Shown: positions 1 through 9,600 of the stretch, one piece after another | How the letters are laid out: each line of letters begins with the position of its first letter | Numbering within the stretch: position 1 is the first letter of the stretch | From: Sphingomonas panacis | GTDB taxonomy: Bacteria; Pseudomonadota; Alphaproteobacteria; Sphingomonadales; Sphingomonadaceae | Length of the DNA: 64,000 nucleotides | Assembly: GCF_001717955.1 (NCBI RefSeq) | Contig: NZ_CP014168.1 | Location: forward strand, 4,309,501-4,373,500 | Direction: 5' to 3' | Notes under the pieces: model-generated | What the model was told of the DNA's origin: nothing | The model's database searches: none | What the model saw: only the letters and a program-made list of their open reading frames with translations | Position numbers and translations under genes: made by a program

Positions 1-120
1 CCCGGCGAGGAAGTGGTGTCCGCCTGCGGCTGCCTCGATGATTTTCCTGAAGCCGTCGTGATGATGCAGACGGTCCGGCTCGCCGGCGCCGACATGGTCT
101 GCACGGGGAGCGTGCAATGA
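1..120 (+). CDS. 3' end of an upstream transfer-operon gene (partial)
   Basis: Reading frame 1 is open from the window edge to a TGA at 118-120 and encodes about 39 residues, including a CxC pair near the start and a further Cys close to the end (motif MVCTG). The stop overlaps the start of the TraN-like gene in an ATGA junction, so the two are translationally coupled and belong to one operon. The Cys-containing tail fits a periplasmic, disulfide-bonded transfer protein, but too little is visible to assign a family. Confidence 0.6.
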   Translation, partial: PGEEVVSACGCLDDFPEAVVMMQTVRLAGADMVCTGSVQ

Positions 121-1241
121 TCCGCCCGGCCACAACAAGGCACCGGCGCCTGGATCTTCGCGGCGCGGCGCTTGGACTGGTGCTCGGCATGGGGCTTTCC
201 CTCGCCTGCCCCAGTATCGCCAGCGCACAGCAAATCTGCGCAGCCGATCTCAACAACAATGGCGATGCCGCCGATGAAGGCGAGCAGGCAAGCTGCCTCG
301 CCACGACCAGCGGCGCCTGGCTCTGCCCGATCCAGCAGGTCGACTGCGTAGCGGATGCTGCCGGGCAATATAGCTGCCCGGTGGGCGCCCAATATGCCTG
401 CGTGGTCAAGAGCACCGGCGGTCCGCCGGCCTGCTCACCCAATCAGTGCGCGGATCTCGCGACCAACCCCATCGTCGAAGAGCCGCCGATCGACGATCCG
501 GGCAGCGAGCCCAACGGCGGTATCGACGCCGACGGCAATTGCCTCGGGCAGATCGAAATCTTCTCAGGCCGCGGCGTCCGTTGCCGGCCGCCTGGGCTTT
601 CGACCACCTTCTCCAATTGCTGCAAGGATAAGGGGAAGATCGTCAAGGACGGCATGGGCTCGTCGATCGGTTCGATCGGCACCAAGATCGCTGTCGCCAA
701 GGGTGTGTTCACCGGCATGAAGGCCGCCTATGTCGCCTTCAAGGCCGGCGCGACAGCAAGCCAGGCAGCGAGCGCTGGCGCCCATGCGCTGATCGTCGGG
801 CTCGATCCGACCTCGATCGCGGTCAGCCTCGCCATCAATTTCATGATGGAATTCCTGTTCGCCGGCTGCGACCAACAGGACATGGAAATCGCCATGCTCC
901 GTTCGTCGGGCATGTGCCATGAGATCGGCAGCTACTGCACCTCGAGCTTCCTCGGAATCTGCCTGCAAAAGGCTCGCGGCCATTGTTGCTTCAACACCAA
1001 GCTGGGTCGGATCATCCAGGAGCAGGGTCGTCCTCAGCTCAAGGCCTTCAACGGTAATCTGTGGGGAACGGCCAAGCATCCGATGTGCCGCGGGTTCACG
1101 CCGGAGGAGTTCCAGGCGCTCGATTTCAGCAAGATCGACCTTTCTGAATATTATGCGGACATCGAAGCCCGCGCCCAATCCGATATCCAGATAGACATGG
1201 GGGAGCGCGTCAATGCGTATCTCAAAGCCGTCAATCCGTAA
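117..1241 (+). CDS. traN: TraN-like mating-pair stabilization protein
   Basis: The 374-residue protein starts with a basic N-terminus and hydrophobic segment ending in an ASAQQ signal-peptidase site, so it is exported. It is very Cys-rich. The C-terminal third has the pattern typical of the TraN family: paired Cys (NCCKDKG), GMCHEIGSYC, a CCFNTKLGRIIQEQGR block, CRGFTPEEF and LDFSKIDLSE. In F-type conjugation TraN is an outer-membrane adhesin that stabilises mating pairs and is held by many disulfides. It is shorter than F-plasmid TraN (about 600 residues) and lacks most of the variable N-terminal region; the preceding partial gene could carry some of it. ATGA overlap upstream and a 29-bp overlap with trbC downstream indicate one operon. 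Confidence 0.85.
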   Translation: MIRPATTRHRRLDLRGAALGLVLGMGLSLACPSIASAQQICAADLNNNGDAADEGEQASCLATTSGAWLCPIQQVDCVADAAGQYSCPVGAQYACVVKSTGGPPACSPNQCADLATNPIVEEPPIDDPGSEPNGGIDADGNCLGQIEIFSGRGVRCRPPGLSTTFSNCCKDKGKIVKDGMGSSIGSIGTKIAVAKGVFTGMKAAYVAFKAGATASQAASAGAHALIVGLDPTSIAVSLAINFMMEFLFAGCDQQDMEIAMLRSSGMCHEIGSYCTSSFLGICLQKARGHCCFNTKLGRIIQEQGRPQLKAFNGNLWGTAKHPMCRGFTPEEFQALDFSKIDLSEYYADIEARAQSDIQIDMGERVNAYLKAVNP

Positions 1242-2094
1242 CGCCGCGCTTCTCGCGCTCATGGGTGCGGCAACCGCCGCGTTGGCGCAGGATGCCGCGC
1301 CTGATGCCCGGTCCGGCAGCGGGAGGCAATCCACCGCCGATCAAGGGCAGATATCCATGGACCGGCTCAAGAATGCGGTTGCGCGCGCCAAGGACACCGG
1401 TGGGCGGATGCCCGATCCACAATTGCCCCGCACCGACAATCCGGCCGATCGCCGGCGTGCGTTCGAAGGCCTGCGCGAGCGCGTGCCTATGCCGGAGATG
1501 GAAGCGCGGGCCCGTGCCGCACAGGCGAAGGGCGAAGCCAACCTTGCCGCGGAGAGGGAGCGACAGGCCAAGGCGCTTCGGCAGGCACTCGGACTCGAGC
1601 CCGCCGAGGAACAGGCCCTCGCCAAGTCAGCGCCGGCGGTCGCCGCCAAGGGCTGGGTACCAGTGCTGTTCGTGTCTTCGTCCATGCCGATCCCAACGCT
1701 GCGCAGCTATGCGGCACAACTGGAGCGTGCGCACGGAGTGATGGCGTTTCGCGGCGTTCCGGGCGGCCTCAAGAGGATGGGGCCGATGGCAAAGCTCACC
1801 GCGCAGATCCTTCGGCTCGATCCGGGGTGCGAGGGCCCGAACTGCGTGATGCGCGACGTCCAACTGATCGTCGATCCCATCGTGTTCCGGCAGCACGGCA
1901 TCACGCAGGTTCCAGCGCTTGCGATGCTCCCGGGTGATCCGACCCAAGCCTATTGCGAGCGCGACGACGATAGTCCCCGCGCCGCCCATGTCGTTTTCGG
2001 CGACAGCGCTCTTTCCGGAATGCTCGAAGAATATGCCCGCCTCGGCGGGAAGGAGGAGGTCAGCCATGCTCAGGCTCTTCTGCTTGCTCGCTAG
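1213..2094 (+). CDS. trbC: TrbC-family F-type pilus assembly protein
   Basis: This 293-residue protein has an N-terminal signal peptide ending ALAQDA, a charged helical stretch (about residues 40-140), then the TrbC domain. The domain is marked by LFVSSSMP, LRSYAAQLERAHG, a FRGVPGG motif and VDPIVFRQHGITQVPALA. TrbC of F-type systems is a periplasmic thioredoxin-fold protein needed for pilus assembly. It overlaps traN by 29 bp and the next gene by 29 bp, so all three are co-translated. Confidence 0.88.
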   Translation: MRISKPSIRNAALLALMGAATAALAQDAAPDARSGSGRQSTADQGQISMDRLKNAVARAKDTGGRMPDPQLPRTDNPADRRRAFEGLRERVPMPEMEARARAAQAKGEANLAAERERQAKALRQALGLEPAEEQALAKSAPAVAAKGWVPVLFVSSSMPIPTLRSYAAQLERAHGVMAFRGVPGGLKRMGPMAKLTAQILRLDPGCEGPNCVMRDVQLIVDPIVFRQHGITQVPALAMLPGDPTQAYCERDDDSPRAAHVVFGDSALSGMLEEYARLGGKEEVSHAQALLLAR

Positions 2095-2671
2095 GTGGAT
2101 TGCCAATCTCTGGCCACGCCTGCGCCGTCTGCCGCGCAAGGCGGCGATGGCACTGGGCGCGCCCGGCGCGGACCAGCCCGCCCGGCCCGACCGCCTCTGG
2201 CGCGCCATGCTGGTGGTGCTGCCACTGGCCCTGGTCGCGGCGCTGGTGATGCCACAGGTCACGTTGGTGATGAGCCCGTCGATCGAGGCCTTCGCCGTGC
2301 GCAAAAGCTCCGGACCGATTGCCCGCGGCGACTATGTGATGTTCACGCTGCATCACCCGATCGCCGGGCCAAGGCCGGTCTCCGTCACAAAGCATGCGCT
2401 CTGCCTGCCGGGCGACCGACTGACCATGTTCGAGACCCCCTCACCGCTCGCCTCCAACAGCTGGGACGGTCATTACTATTGCAACGGGCAGCTGCTCGGC
2501 GTGAGCCTGCCCCAAGCCCATAACGGGCTGAAGCTCACCCATATGGAGTGGAGCGGCATCATCCCCGCCGGCATGGCCTATGTCGGCTCGACGCATCCGC
2601 GTGGATTCGACAGTCGCTATTTCGGGCTGCTGCCGATCTCCAGCCTCATCCGCATGGAGCGGATCCTGTGA
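2066..2671 (+). CDS. traF: TraF-type S26 signal peptidase of the transfer system
   Basis: The ATG at 2066 is preceded by a strong AGGAGGAGGT ribosome site at 2051-2060 inside the end of trbC, giving 201 residues; a longer upstream reading is less likely. One membrane segment (about residues 46-64) is followed by the S26 serine motif MSPSIEA (Ser70 or Ser72) and the lysine motif VTKHALCLPGD (Lys109), the Ser/Lys dyad of type I signal peptidases. RP4 TraF of this family cyclises pilin; the equivalent here would process the pilin or other exported Tra proteins. The C-terminal HPRGFDSRYFGLLP motif is the conserved S26 end box. Confidence 0.85.
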   Translation: MLRLFCLLARWIANLWPRLRRLPRKAAMALGAPGADQPARPDRLWRAMLVVLPLALVAALVMPQVTLVMSPSIEAFAVRKSSGPIARGDYVMFTLHHPIAGPRPVSVTKHALCLPGDRLTMFETPSPLASNSWDGHYYCNGQLLGVSLPQAHNGLKLTHMEWSGIIPAGMAYVGSTHPRGFDSRYFGLLPISSLIRMERIL

Positions 2672-2772
2672 GCGCGCGCGATCAGGAAAGGCTCACCAGC
2701 CGCCGCCAGGAACCCAGGCCTGCCTGCGATCCGCGAACGATCCCGCCAGGCTGCAAGCAGTGCAGAATGTGG

Positions 2773-3288
2773 TTAGCCTTGCAGGGCCCGAACAGCTTCG
2801 ATGGGCATGAGCAGAACGCGCTCGCCCAGCGGCGAGCCAATAAAACCATGCCGCGCGTAAAAGCCGACCGCATCATCGTCGATCGCGTGGACGACGACTG
2901 CGCGAACCCCGGCAATCTCCGAGGCGGCGGCGCAGCGGCGCAGCGCATCGACGAGCAGATCAGCGCCAAGCCCGAGCCCCTGGAAGCTGGACGCGACGGC
3001 CAGCCTCGCAATCAACAGCAGGGGTACCTTGTCGGGCATGCCCTTACGCAGCCTTGCGGTTGGAAGCGCCGCGCGCTCCTCCATGGCGGTGGTAATCGTA
3101 TAATAGCCGACCACCTGACGGGGCCGCTCGGCATCGCAGACCACATAAGTTCGTGCCGAGGCGCCTTCGCTGGCGAGCGCACGTTCAACGAGCCAGTCGT
3201 TGAGCGAGGCGTGACGCCCATTGTCGAACGTGGCGACCTCGTGATCGGCGTTCAGGCGTTCGGGGGGCGTGACACGGCGCGTGGACAT
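2773..3288 (-). CDS. GNAT acetyltransferase toxin (TacT/AtaT-like)
   Basis: The 171-residue protein is a GNAT acetyltransferase: the acetyl-CoA loop QGLGLGADLL follows the strand LLIARLAVA, and VVVHAIDDDAVGFYARHGF is the typical motif B. GNAT toxins of the TacT and AtaT group acetylate charged aminoacyl-tRNA and stop translation. The gene lies 21 bp downstream of a DUF1778 antitoxin, the usual partner and order. The pair is antisense to the surrounding transfer genes. The family is clear; the tRNA target is inferred from family knowledge. Confidence 0.88.
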   Translation of the reverse strand: MSTRRVTPPERLNADHEVATFDNGRHASLNDWLVERALASEGASARTYVVCDAERPRQVVGYYTITTAMEERAALPTARLRKGMPDKVPLLLIARLAVASSFQGLGLGADLLVDALRRCAAASEIAGVRAVVVHAIDDDAVGFYARHGFIGSPLGERVLLMPIEAVRALQG

Positions 3289-3309
3289 GGAAACGAACGA
3301 CGCGTTCGA

Positions 3310-3612
3310 TCATCGATTCCAGAGCGGTTCGCGCTTCATCAACTTTTCAAGAGCTGGCGATGGAGCGGGTGGCGCATCGAGCATAGCCAGGAATTTCTCA
3401 TGGCTCTCGGCATCCAGGAAAAAGGTGCGCTGATCGAGGATCGCGGCCTCGGCTTCTCTTCGCGCGCTCGCGAGCATGAATTCGGACAGTTTCTGCCCGC
3501 GCAAGGAAGCGGCTCGGCTGAGCATCGCTTTGAGCTCCGCAGCGGCCCTGATCTGGATGACATCGTCCTTGCGCCCGGAGGCGCTTCGATCGGTATGAGC
3601 GTGCTGTGCCAT
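3310..3612 (-). CDS. DUF1778 ribbon-helix-helix antitoxin (TacA-like)
   Basis: This 100-residue protein has a basic N-terminus followed by the DUF1778 ribbon-helix-helix core (DDVIQIRAAAELKAMLSRAA, then KLSEFMLASARREAE) and a C-terminal toxin-wrapping tail with FFLDAESHEKFLAMLD. DUF1778 antitoxins neutralise GNAT toxins and repress their own operon. An AAGGAG ribosome site lies about 9 bp before the ATG. The promoter must lie within or beyond the 42 bp separating this start from the oppositely directed traF-like gene, so the antitoxin operator sits next to the transfer genes. Confidence 0.88.
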   Translation of the reverse strand: MAQHAHTDRSASGRKDDVIQIRAAAELKAMLSRAASLRGQKLSEFMLASARREAEAAILDQRTFFLDAESHEKFLAMLDAPPAPSPALEKLMKREPLWNR

Positions 3613-3654
3613 GTCGCTAAACTCCTTCGCGATATTTGGTCATTTGCCACGACA
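3613..3654. promoter_or_regulatory. Divergent spacer between antitoxin and downstream tra genes
   Basis: Only 42 bp separate the start codons of the antitoxin (leftward) and the thioredoxin-fold transfer protein (rightward). The spacer is AT-rich for this window and contains two ATTTG repeats 8 bp apart (3634-3646). DUF1778 antitoxins are known to bind their own promoters, so this is the expected operator. I see no convincing sigma-70 box pair to assign. Confidence 0.4.
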
Positions 3655-4572
3655 ATGTCAATACACATCGACGAACCACGCCGTCGGTTCGCTGTCGTCA
3701 GCTTCACCTTGGCGACGCTCTTTACGCTTCCATCAGCGGTCAGTGCGCAGGGAACTCCGCCTGATAACCCATCCAGGCAGGGCTATTGGTGGTATGAAGC
3801 ACCCAGGCCCAAGGCAGAAGATAAAGCCGAGCCGGACGCGCTCGCTAAACCGGTGATCCCGCCGATGGCGGAACTGGCGACCTGGACGCCGCCGAAGATC
3901 CGCAAGCTTATCGAGGAGCAGCGCGACTATGCGGCGACCGTGCTGACGGTTGATGCCGTTGCTGATTTCTGGCGGCTTCAGGATTTCGCGCGGCGCAAGG
4001 CGCGTGCGTTCGCTGGTGTCACGCAGATTGCGATGCTGCAACATCCCGAGCTCAACTCGAAGTCCGCAAACCCGATGGTTGGCGATGCCCGGTCAGAAAT
4101 GTCGGCGGAGAAAGACGCGATCCGGCGATCTTATCTCCGGGCAAGGGCAAACGAGTTTGCTCTCGTCATGTTCTCGCGCTCGTCCTGTGGCTATTGCCGG
4201 GTCCAGTGGCCGATCATCCAGCGCTTCCAGGAAGAGATGGGCTGGCAGGTCACGCTTCTCGACCTCGACAAGCGTCCCGACCTTAGCGCGCGGTTCGGCG
4301 TCGAGATCACTCCGACGACGATGCTGATCCGGCGCGGCAGCCAGCAGCGGATGATCATCGCATCCGGCGTCGAGGCTTACCCCAACCTCGCGCAGATGGC
4401 CTATCAGGGCGTGCGCCTGCTGCGCGGAGATATCCGGCCGGAGCAGTTCATGACCGGACCGGGCGAAGACGCGGGCTTCTTCGATGCGCTGGGCAATGGC
4501 CCGGTATCCGCGACTGACCCCCGCGCACTCGGTGGCGATCTGGTCGACGCCTCCCTTGGAGCGAAACCCTGA
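3655..4572 (+). CDS. TraF/TrbB-like periplasmic thioredoxin-fold transfer protein
   Basis: The frame is open far upstream, across the toxin-antitoxin module, but the sensible start is the ATG at 3655, which gives a signal peptide (FAVVSFTLATLFTLPSAVSA) and a 305-residue product. The middle holds a YWWYEAP motif and a region LTVDAVADFWRLQDFARRKA typical of F-type TraF; the thioredoxin domain has an active CGYC (Cys178, Cys181). Such proteins catalyse disulfide formation or isomerisation for Cys-rich Tra proteins such as TraN and TraH. The gene lies directly after the inserted antisense module and overlaps the next gene by one base (TGATG). The ribosome site is weak. Confidence 0.85.
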   Translation: MSIHIDEPRRRFAVVSFTLATLFTLPSAVSAQGTPPDNPSRQGYWWYEAPRPKAEDKAEPDALAKPVIPPMAELATWTPPKIRKLIEEQRDYAATVLTVDAVADFWRLQDFARRKARAFAGVTQIAMLQHPELNSKSANPMVGDARSEMSAEKDAIRRSYLRARANEFALVMFSRSSCGYCRVQWPIIQRFQEEMGWQVTLLDLDKRPDLSARFGVEITPTTMLIRRGSQQRMIIASGVEAYPNLAQMAYQGVRLLRGDIRPEQFMTGPGEDAGFFDALGNGPVSATDPRALGGDLVDASLGAKP

Positions 4573-5144
4573 TGCGCGCGCTCATCCTCCTCGGCATCCC
4601 GGGGCTTGTCATCGGCATGGGGTCTGCCTCCGCGCAGACCGTCGCCCGTGACGACGCAATGCGTGCCGCGATCCATCCGGTGGGCGACGCGAAAACGATG
4701 CAGGCCTGGCTTTCGCGTGTTCCCGTGACGCGGGAGTTTCCCGATGATTTCACGGCGACGTTGAGAGGCCATGGCGCAGCCTTCGTCATCGAGATGACGA
4801 CGCCCGGCTGTGTCCCCTGCGGCGATCTCTGGACGAAGCTGACGGGACTGGGCGTGCGCTATGGGTGGCAGGTCCGCACGATCAGCGCTCAGGAGGCTAT
4901 GATCCGATCGGGGCGGCTCGGCCTCCCATGGGTCGGGCATCCCGTTGCATGGGTGCGGCCGGTCTCGGACGATAGCCGCGTCATACCCGTGGCGATCGGT
5001 ACCGATCATGCGCCCAATCTTGCGCGCAATCTCTACCTGGCTGCGAAGATGCTGACTGGCGTTAGACCCGCCGTCGGCGTGCGGGCCATGTCCAAGTTCA
5101 CCGGCATCGTGGGGCTGCCGGCGACCCGAACCGGAAAGCGCTGA
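4572..5144 (+). CDS. Second periplasmic thioredoxin-like transfer protein
   Basis: The 190-residue product has a signal peptide (cleavage near ASAQT), then an alpha/beta domain with a CVPC motif (Cys80, Cys83) following the strand AFVIEMTTPG. It resembles thiol-disulfide proteins found next to traF in F-type operons. Its start overlaps the stop of the preceding gene by one base. Two consecutive CxxC proteins suggest an oxidase and isomerase pair serving the disulfide-rich TraN. No trbB assignment can be made from sequence alone. Confidence 0.7.
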   Translation: MRALILLGIPGLVIGMGSASAQTVARDDAMRAAIHPVGDAKTMQAWLSRVPVTREFPDDFTATLRGHGAAFVIEMTTPGCVPCGDLWTKLTGLGVRYGWQVRTISAQEAMIRSGRLGLPWVGHPVAWVRPVSDDSRVIPVAIGTDHAPNLARNLYLAAKMLTGVRPAVGVRAMSKFTGIVGLPATRTGKR

Positions 5145-5197
5145 GCGATGGCGGCCTCAGCCTTTCCCCCCTCATCTCAGATTGTCCGGAGTCCGCC

Positions 5198-6622
5198 ATG
5201 TCTGTCAGGCCTCGTGCAGCGCTCCGCGCGCTGATCGCTCTCATCATCGCCATGGGCCTGTCCGTGGCGCCTGCTCAGGCCCAGAGTTGGGCGGAGAGCT
5301 GGTTCGACAATGTCACCTATACATCACCCGGCAGTTTCGAGGATCAGACCCGCGGATACGTGACGGCCGGCGGCATGTCCGGCCGGGTCGACGTCCACAA
5401 TGATTATCTTATGTCGGTGAGCCTGCCCAAGGTGAAAGCAGGGTGTGGCGGCATCGACATGTTCCTGGGCGGCATGTCGTTCCTCGATCCAGATTATCTG
5501 GTTCAGAAGCTCGAGAGCATCCTCCAGGCGGCGCCGGCGGTGGCATTCCAGTATCTGCTCGAGACGCTCGACGAGAAGATGGGCAACATTATCTCCAAAA
5601 TGGAGGCAGCGACCAATTTCCTGAACTCGATCCAGGTCAACGACTGCCGGCTCGCCAATCGCATGGTCCAGATCGCCAAGGGCGATGATAATATGTCCGG
5701 GATCATCGAGGAGATGACCGGCTATCGCTCGGTCAAACAGGGCTTCGCCAAGAGCTATCAGCAAAGCCGCGAGAAGATCGAAGCGAACAACAACAATCCG
5801 ACCGAGGACCTGAAGGACGCTCTCGCCAACTGCCCGGCTGAGGTGACCGACATCTTCCGCACCGGCTCGCTGCTGTCCCATGCCGCCTCGCGCGTCGGCG
5901 CCGGCGACTGGGCGAGCGTCATGCGTGCGCGGGTCGGCGACGTCTACATGCGCTGGGATGATGGCGACCGGGTTCCCTTGTTCACGGCGATCCCGCAATG
6001 CGCGGCGCAGGACACCGAAAGCGCGCAGGATTTCCTGACCGGCCGCGTCCAGCGCCGGACGCTCAACTTCCCGCCAACCGGCGCTGACTGCGCGCAGGAC
6101 GGATCAGGTCGTGGCGCCCTCGTGCTCGCCCGCGAGCGCATGCAGTCGATCGCCACCAAGATCCGGACACGCGCGGCACTGTCGGCCGACGAGAAGCAGT
6201 TCGTTGCGAATGTCCGCACACTTCCGGTCTATCGCATGCTGGAATGGGGCGTCCGTCAGGGCGTCGTCGATTCCGTGATTGCCGACACCGACGAACTGGT
6301 GGCGCTTACCCTCGCCTATCAGATGCTGAACGACCTCACCCGTACGATCGACTTCACCGTCACCAATGCCGAGCGCGGAGCAACCGTCGCTGGCTCGGCT
6401 GACGGCAATAACAAGAATGTCTGCCAAACGCGGATCCTCTCCAAGGGGATCGAGCAGCTCCGCGATCTCAGGGACGAAGTGCTTCGGCAGCGCGCACAGA
6501 TGCGGCAGAGCTACATGGCGGCCCTCAACCAGGCGAACCTCTCCACCAGCTATGCCGGCCTCCTGCGGGAGCGCGATCGCGATGCGCGCGACGCCGCCGG
6601 TGCTGCTGCCCGAAATCAGTAG
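5198..6622 (+). CDS. traH: TraH, F-type pilus assembly protein
   Basis: The 474-residue protein has a signal peptide ending PAQAQS and the TraH hallmarks: SPGSFEDQTRGYVTAGG near the N-terminus, CGGIDMFLGGMSF, a coiled-coil-prone middle (about residues 115-215) and the Asn/Cys motif NDCRLAN. TraH is a periplasmic or outer-membrane-associated protein required for F-pilus extension. The length is close to that of F TraH (458). A 53-bp gap separates it from the previous gene and 12 bp from traG. Confidence 0.92.
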   Translation: MSVRPRAALRALIALIIAMGLSVAPAQAQSWAESWFDNVTYTSPGSFEDQTRGYVTAGGMSGRVDVHNDYLMSVSLPKVKAGCGGIDMFLGGMSFLDPDYLVQKLESILQAAPAVAFQYLLETLDEKMGNIISKMEAATNFLNSIQVNDCRLANRMVQIAKGDDNMSGIIEEMTGYRSVKQGFAKSYQQSREKIEANNNNPTEDLKDALANCPAEVTDIFRTGSLLSHAASRVGAGDWASVMRARVGDVYMRWDDGDRVPLFTAIPQCAAQDTESAQDFLTGRVQRRTLNFPPTGADCAQDGSGRGALVLARERMQSIATKIRTRAALSADEKQFVANVRTLPVYRMLEWGVRQGVVDSVIADTDELVALTLAYQMLNDLTRTIDFTVTNAERGATVAGSADGNNKNVCQTRILSKGIEQLRDLRDEVLRQRAQMRQSYMAALNQANLSTSYAGLLRERDRDARDAAGAAARNQ

Positions 6623-6634
6623 GATCAAACCGCC

Positions 6635-9600
6635 ATGCGCAGGCTTCTGAGGCTTCTTTCCGCCCTTCCCGCCCTCATGCTCGCCTCGCCCGCGCTGGCG
6701 GTCGAGACGAGCTTCCACACCTATGACGGGTTCGCCGAGACGGTCGACGCCTTCCGTCTCGTGTCGATGATCTTCGGCGATCCGCGCTACGAGACACTGG
6801 TGATGATCGTCGCGACCGTCGGCATCGGTCTTGGCGCGATCATCGCCAGCGTACGCGGCACCGGCATGGGCCTCGTCGCCTTCGGCTTCCAGATATTGGT
6901 CGGCGTGGGACTGTTTGTCGGGCTGATCGCCACGACGGGTACGGTCCATGTCTATGACCGCGTGCGCAATGCCTATCAGCCGGTGGGCGGCGTCCCGAAC
7001 CTGCTCGTACTTGTCGCCGGCGCGACCAATATGATCGAGCGAGCGATGGTTGAGACGATCGACGACAACACGCTCGATCCCAATGCGAAGATAGAGTTCG
7101 GCGCCGGCGGTCACAGTTTCGACCTGTTCCTTAACGCCGTCTCGCCACGCGGCCCCATGACCGATGTGTTCCTCGATGCGACGATCAAGGACTATGTCCG
7201 CCAATGCTATCCTGTCGCTCGCGTGTCCGCCGCTTACGGCGTCGACGACGATCAGCTGTTCCGGACCTCTACCGATCTGCCGGCATCGTTCGCGGCCATG
7301 GCTGGCCCCGCTACCTTCTCGACCGTCTATACCGAGGCAGACAAAGGCGGCACGACGGTGAGCTGCAGCGACGCCTGGACACATATCTCGGATCGCCTGT
7401 CCGACCCCGCGCTCTTCGACAATTACACGAACCAGATCTGCGCGCGTACCGGCTACAATATCGGCGACGCCCAGCAGATGACGCGTTGCCGCCGGCAACT
7501 CGGCGAGATGGGCCAGATGATGCTTGGCCGACCGCTAACCGCGCAAGCCTTCCTGTCCCACATCCTCCTCGGCAACACGGTCGGCGATGTCCTGTTCGAG
7601 GACTCGCCGGCCAGCGCCGCCAGGGTCATGGCCAACCGCGCCGTGATCTCGAACGGCCTAGCCACCATGGCGGTCGCGAACGAATGGATGCCTACGATCC
7701 GCGCGACGGTGTTCGGGATCATGCTCTTCATGATCCCGATCGCGCTGCTGTTCATCCTGACGCCGGTCAATTTGCGCGTGGCGAGCTTCGCGCTCGGCAT
7801 GTTCGTCTTCGTGGCGCTTTGGGGCGTCATCGACGCCGGCATCTACCAGCTCACCCTTGGACGGGCGACCGCTACCCTTGCCGAGCTTCGCTCGAACGCG
7901 CTGGCGGCCAACGTCTGGCTGCTGGCTCCATCCTCCGCGATGAAGGCGCTTGCGATCTTTGGGAGCTTCCGAACGGCGGCCGCCGGCCTCGCCGGGGCCT
8001 TCGTCTTCACGGTCTTCCGCTTCAGCGGCAATGTGTTCACCTCGCTCACTTCGGGATCCCTTGGGATTGCAAGCCAGGGAACGGCGGCGGCCGCCCCGAT
8101 GGGCACCGTCGAAGGGCGGGCCTCCGCGCTTGAGGCGCAGGCGTCTGCAACGGGCACCCGTGCCCGCGTCGCGGCGGCTTCGAGCTTCGGAGACTTTGGG
8201 GAGCGCTCCACGTTCAACGCCAACCGCACCTATGGCGAGGCGGGCCACATCCTCGGAGAGCGCCCCGGGACACCAGGCGGGACCGCGTTCGCGCTCGGCG
8301 GCATCGAAGGCTCGCGCCAACTGGGTAGCCTCGCCCCCGCGCTCGGTGGCCGCGACTTTGCCGATCCGGCCGTCGCGCGTGCGGTCCAGGCTAATGCGGC
8401 GACCTCGGCGATCCACCAGTTTGCCGAGAAGGATGCACTTCGGAGCCTTGGCACCAGCTATTTCGGACAGGGCGAAACGGGCGAGAAAGCGTTCGCGGCC
8501 TTCAGCCAGAATCTCGTCCAATGGAGGGCTTTCGGGGACCAGCGGGCCTATGACATGATGATGCAAGGTGCGAGCCGCCACTTCGAGCGGGCCGGATATT
8601 CGCCGAGCGATGCCGCGCTCAAAGCCTCCGGCGTGATCAGTGAGGCCCAGAGCGATCCGACCTTCGCCAAGTTGATCGCCAACACCTATGACCAGGAGCA
8701 GATGCTGCGGAACGACCTCACTTCCGCGCAGGTCCAGGTCGGCGCAATGGAAGGGCGCCGCGATTATGCCGGCGTCAATGTCGCAGGGGTCGAGCGGACC
8801 AACGTCACGACCGAGCAGGGCTGGCGCAGCGGCAGTAATCATGGCCAGCGCCAGGCTGCCTCGATGCTCGGCCTGTCGGTCGACGAAACGTCGCGCCAGA
8901 TCGGATTCATCAATGCGCTATCCGGTGAGGCACGCAGCTCCGCGATCACGCAACTGGCCCGCGCGACCGGGCGCAATGAGGCGCAGGTCGAGGGGGCGCT
9001 CGAACGCTATAATGCGGCCGTGCAGGTCGGGACCGCCGATGGCGCGACTGCCGAGGCTGGCCTTGAAGGCACAAGCGTCTACGGGCGCACACGGGAGGCA
9101 TCGGGTTACGACTTTGCCGAGCGTTCCGGCAAACTCGATGCGCAGCACGAGGTCGGAACATCGGGCACGCGAAGCGCCGCGCGGATCGGAGAGCAGCGGC
9201 GGCAGTCTGAGAACTTCGGCTTTGCCGAGGGCGCGGCGGCAGCGGGCGTCTCCACGCGAGAGGCAGCGCGCCTCGACAGCTTCATCCAGGCATTGAGCCG
9301 CACCGCCGCCAACCAGGTTGATATGGCGGAGGGCGGCGCCGGGGGCGTCGCCGATCGAGCGCGCAACGAGCGGCTTACTTCCATCGTCGATCGGGAGCGG
9401 CTGACACGCATGCAGGGGCTGCTCGCTGAGAATGGCATCAAGATGTCGAAGCGCCAGATCGCCATGGATCAGAATGGCGATCTCAGCCTCAATCTCACGC
9501 CCGCGGCGGCCGCCGCGATGTGGAAAGCGGGGCTCATCAACGAAAGCCAGCTTGGCGCGATCGCCAATGGCGGGCATGCGCGCTTCAGCTTCGCGCACAA

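Noticed and set aside
2548..3654. Long rightward frame across the toxin-antitoxin module, continuous with the TraF-like gene
   Set aside because: It is antisense to two clear genes (GNAT and DUF1778), shows no motif, and the signal peptide begins only at the ATG at 3655.
6104..7498. 464-residue leftward frame across traH and traG
   Set aside because: It crosses two genuine transfer genes on the other strand and has no recognisable domain.
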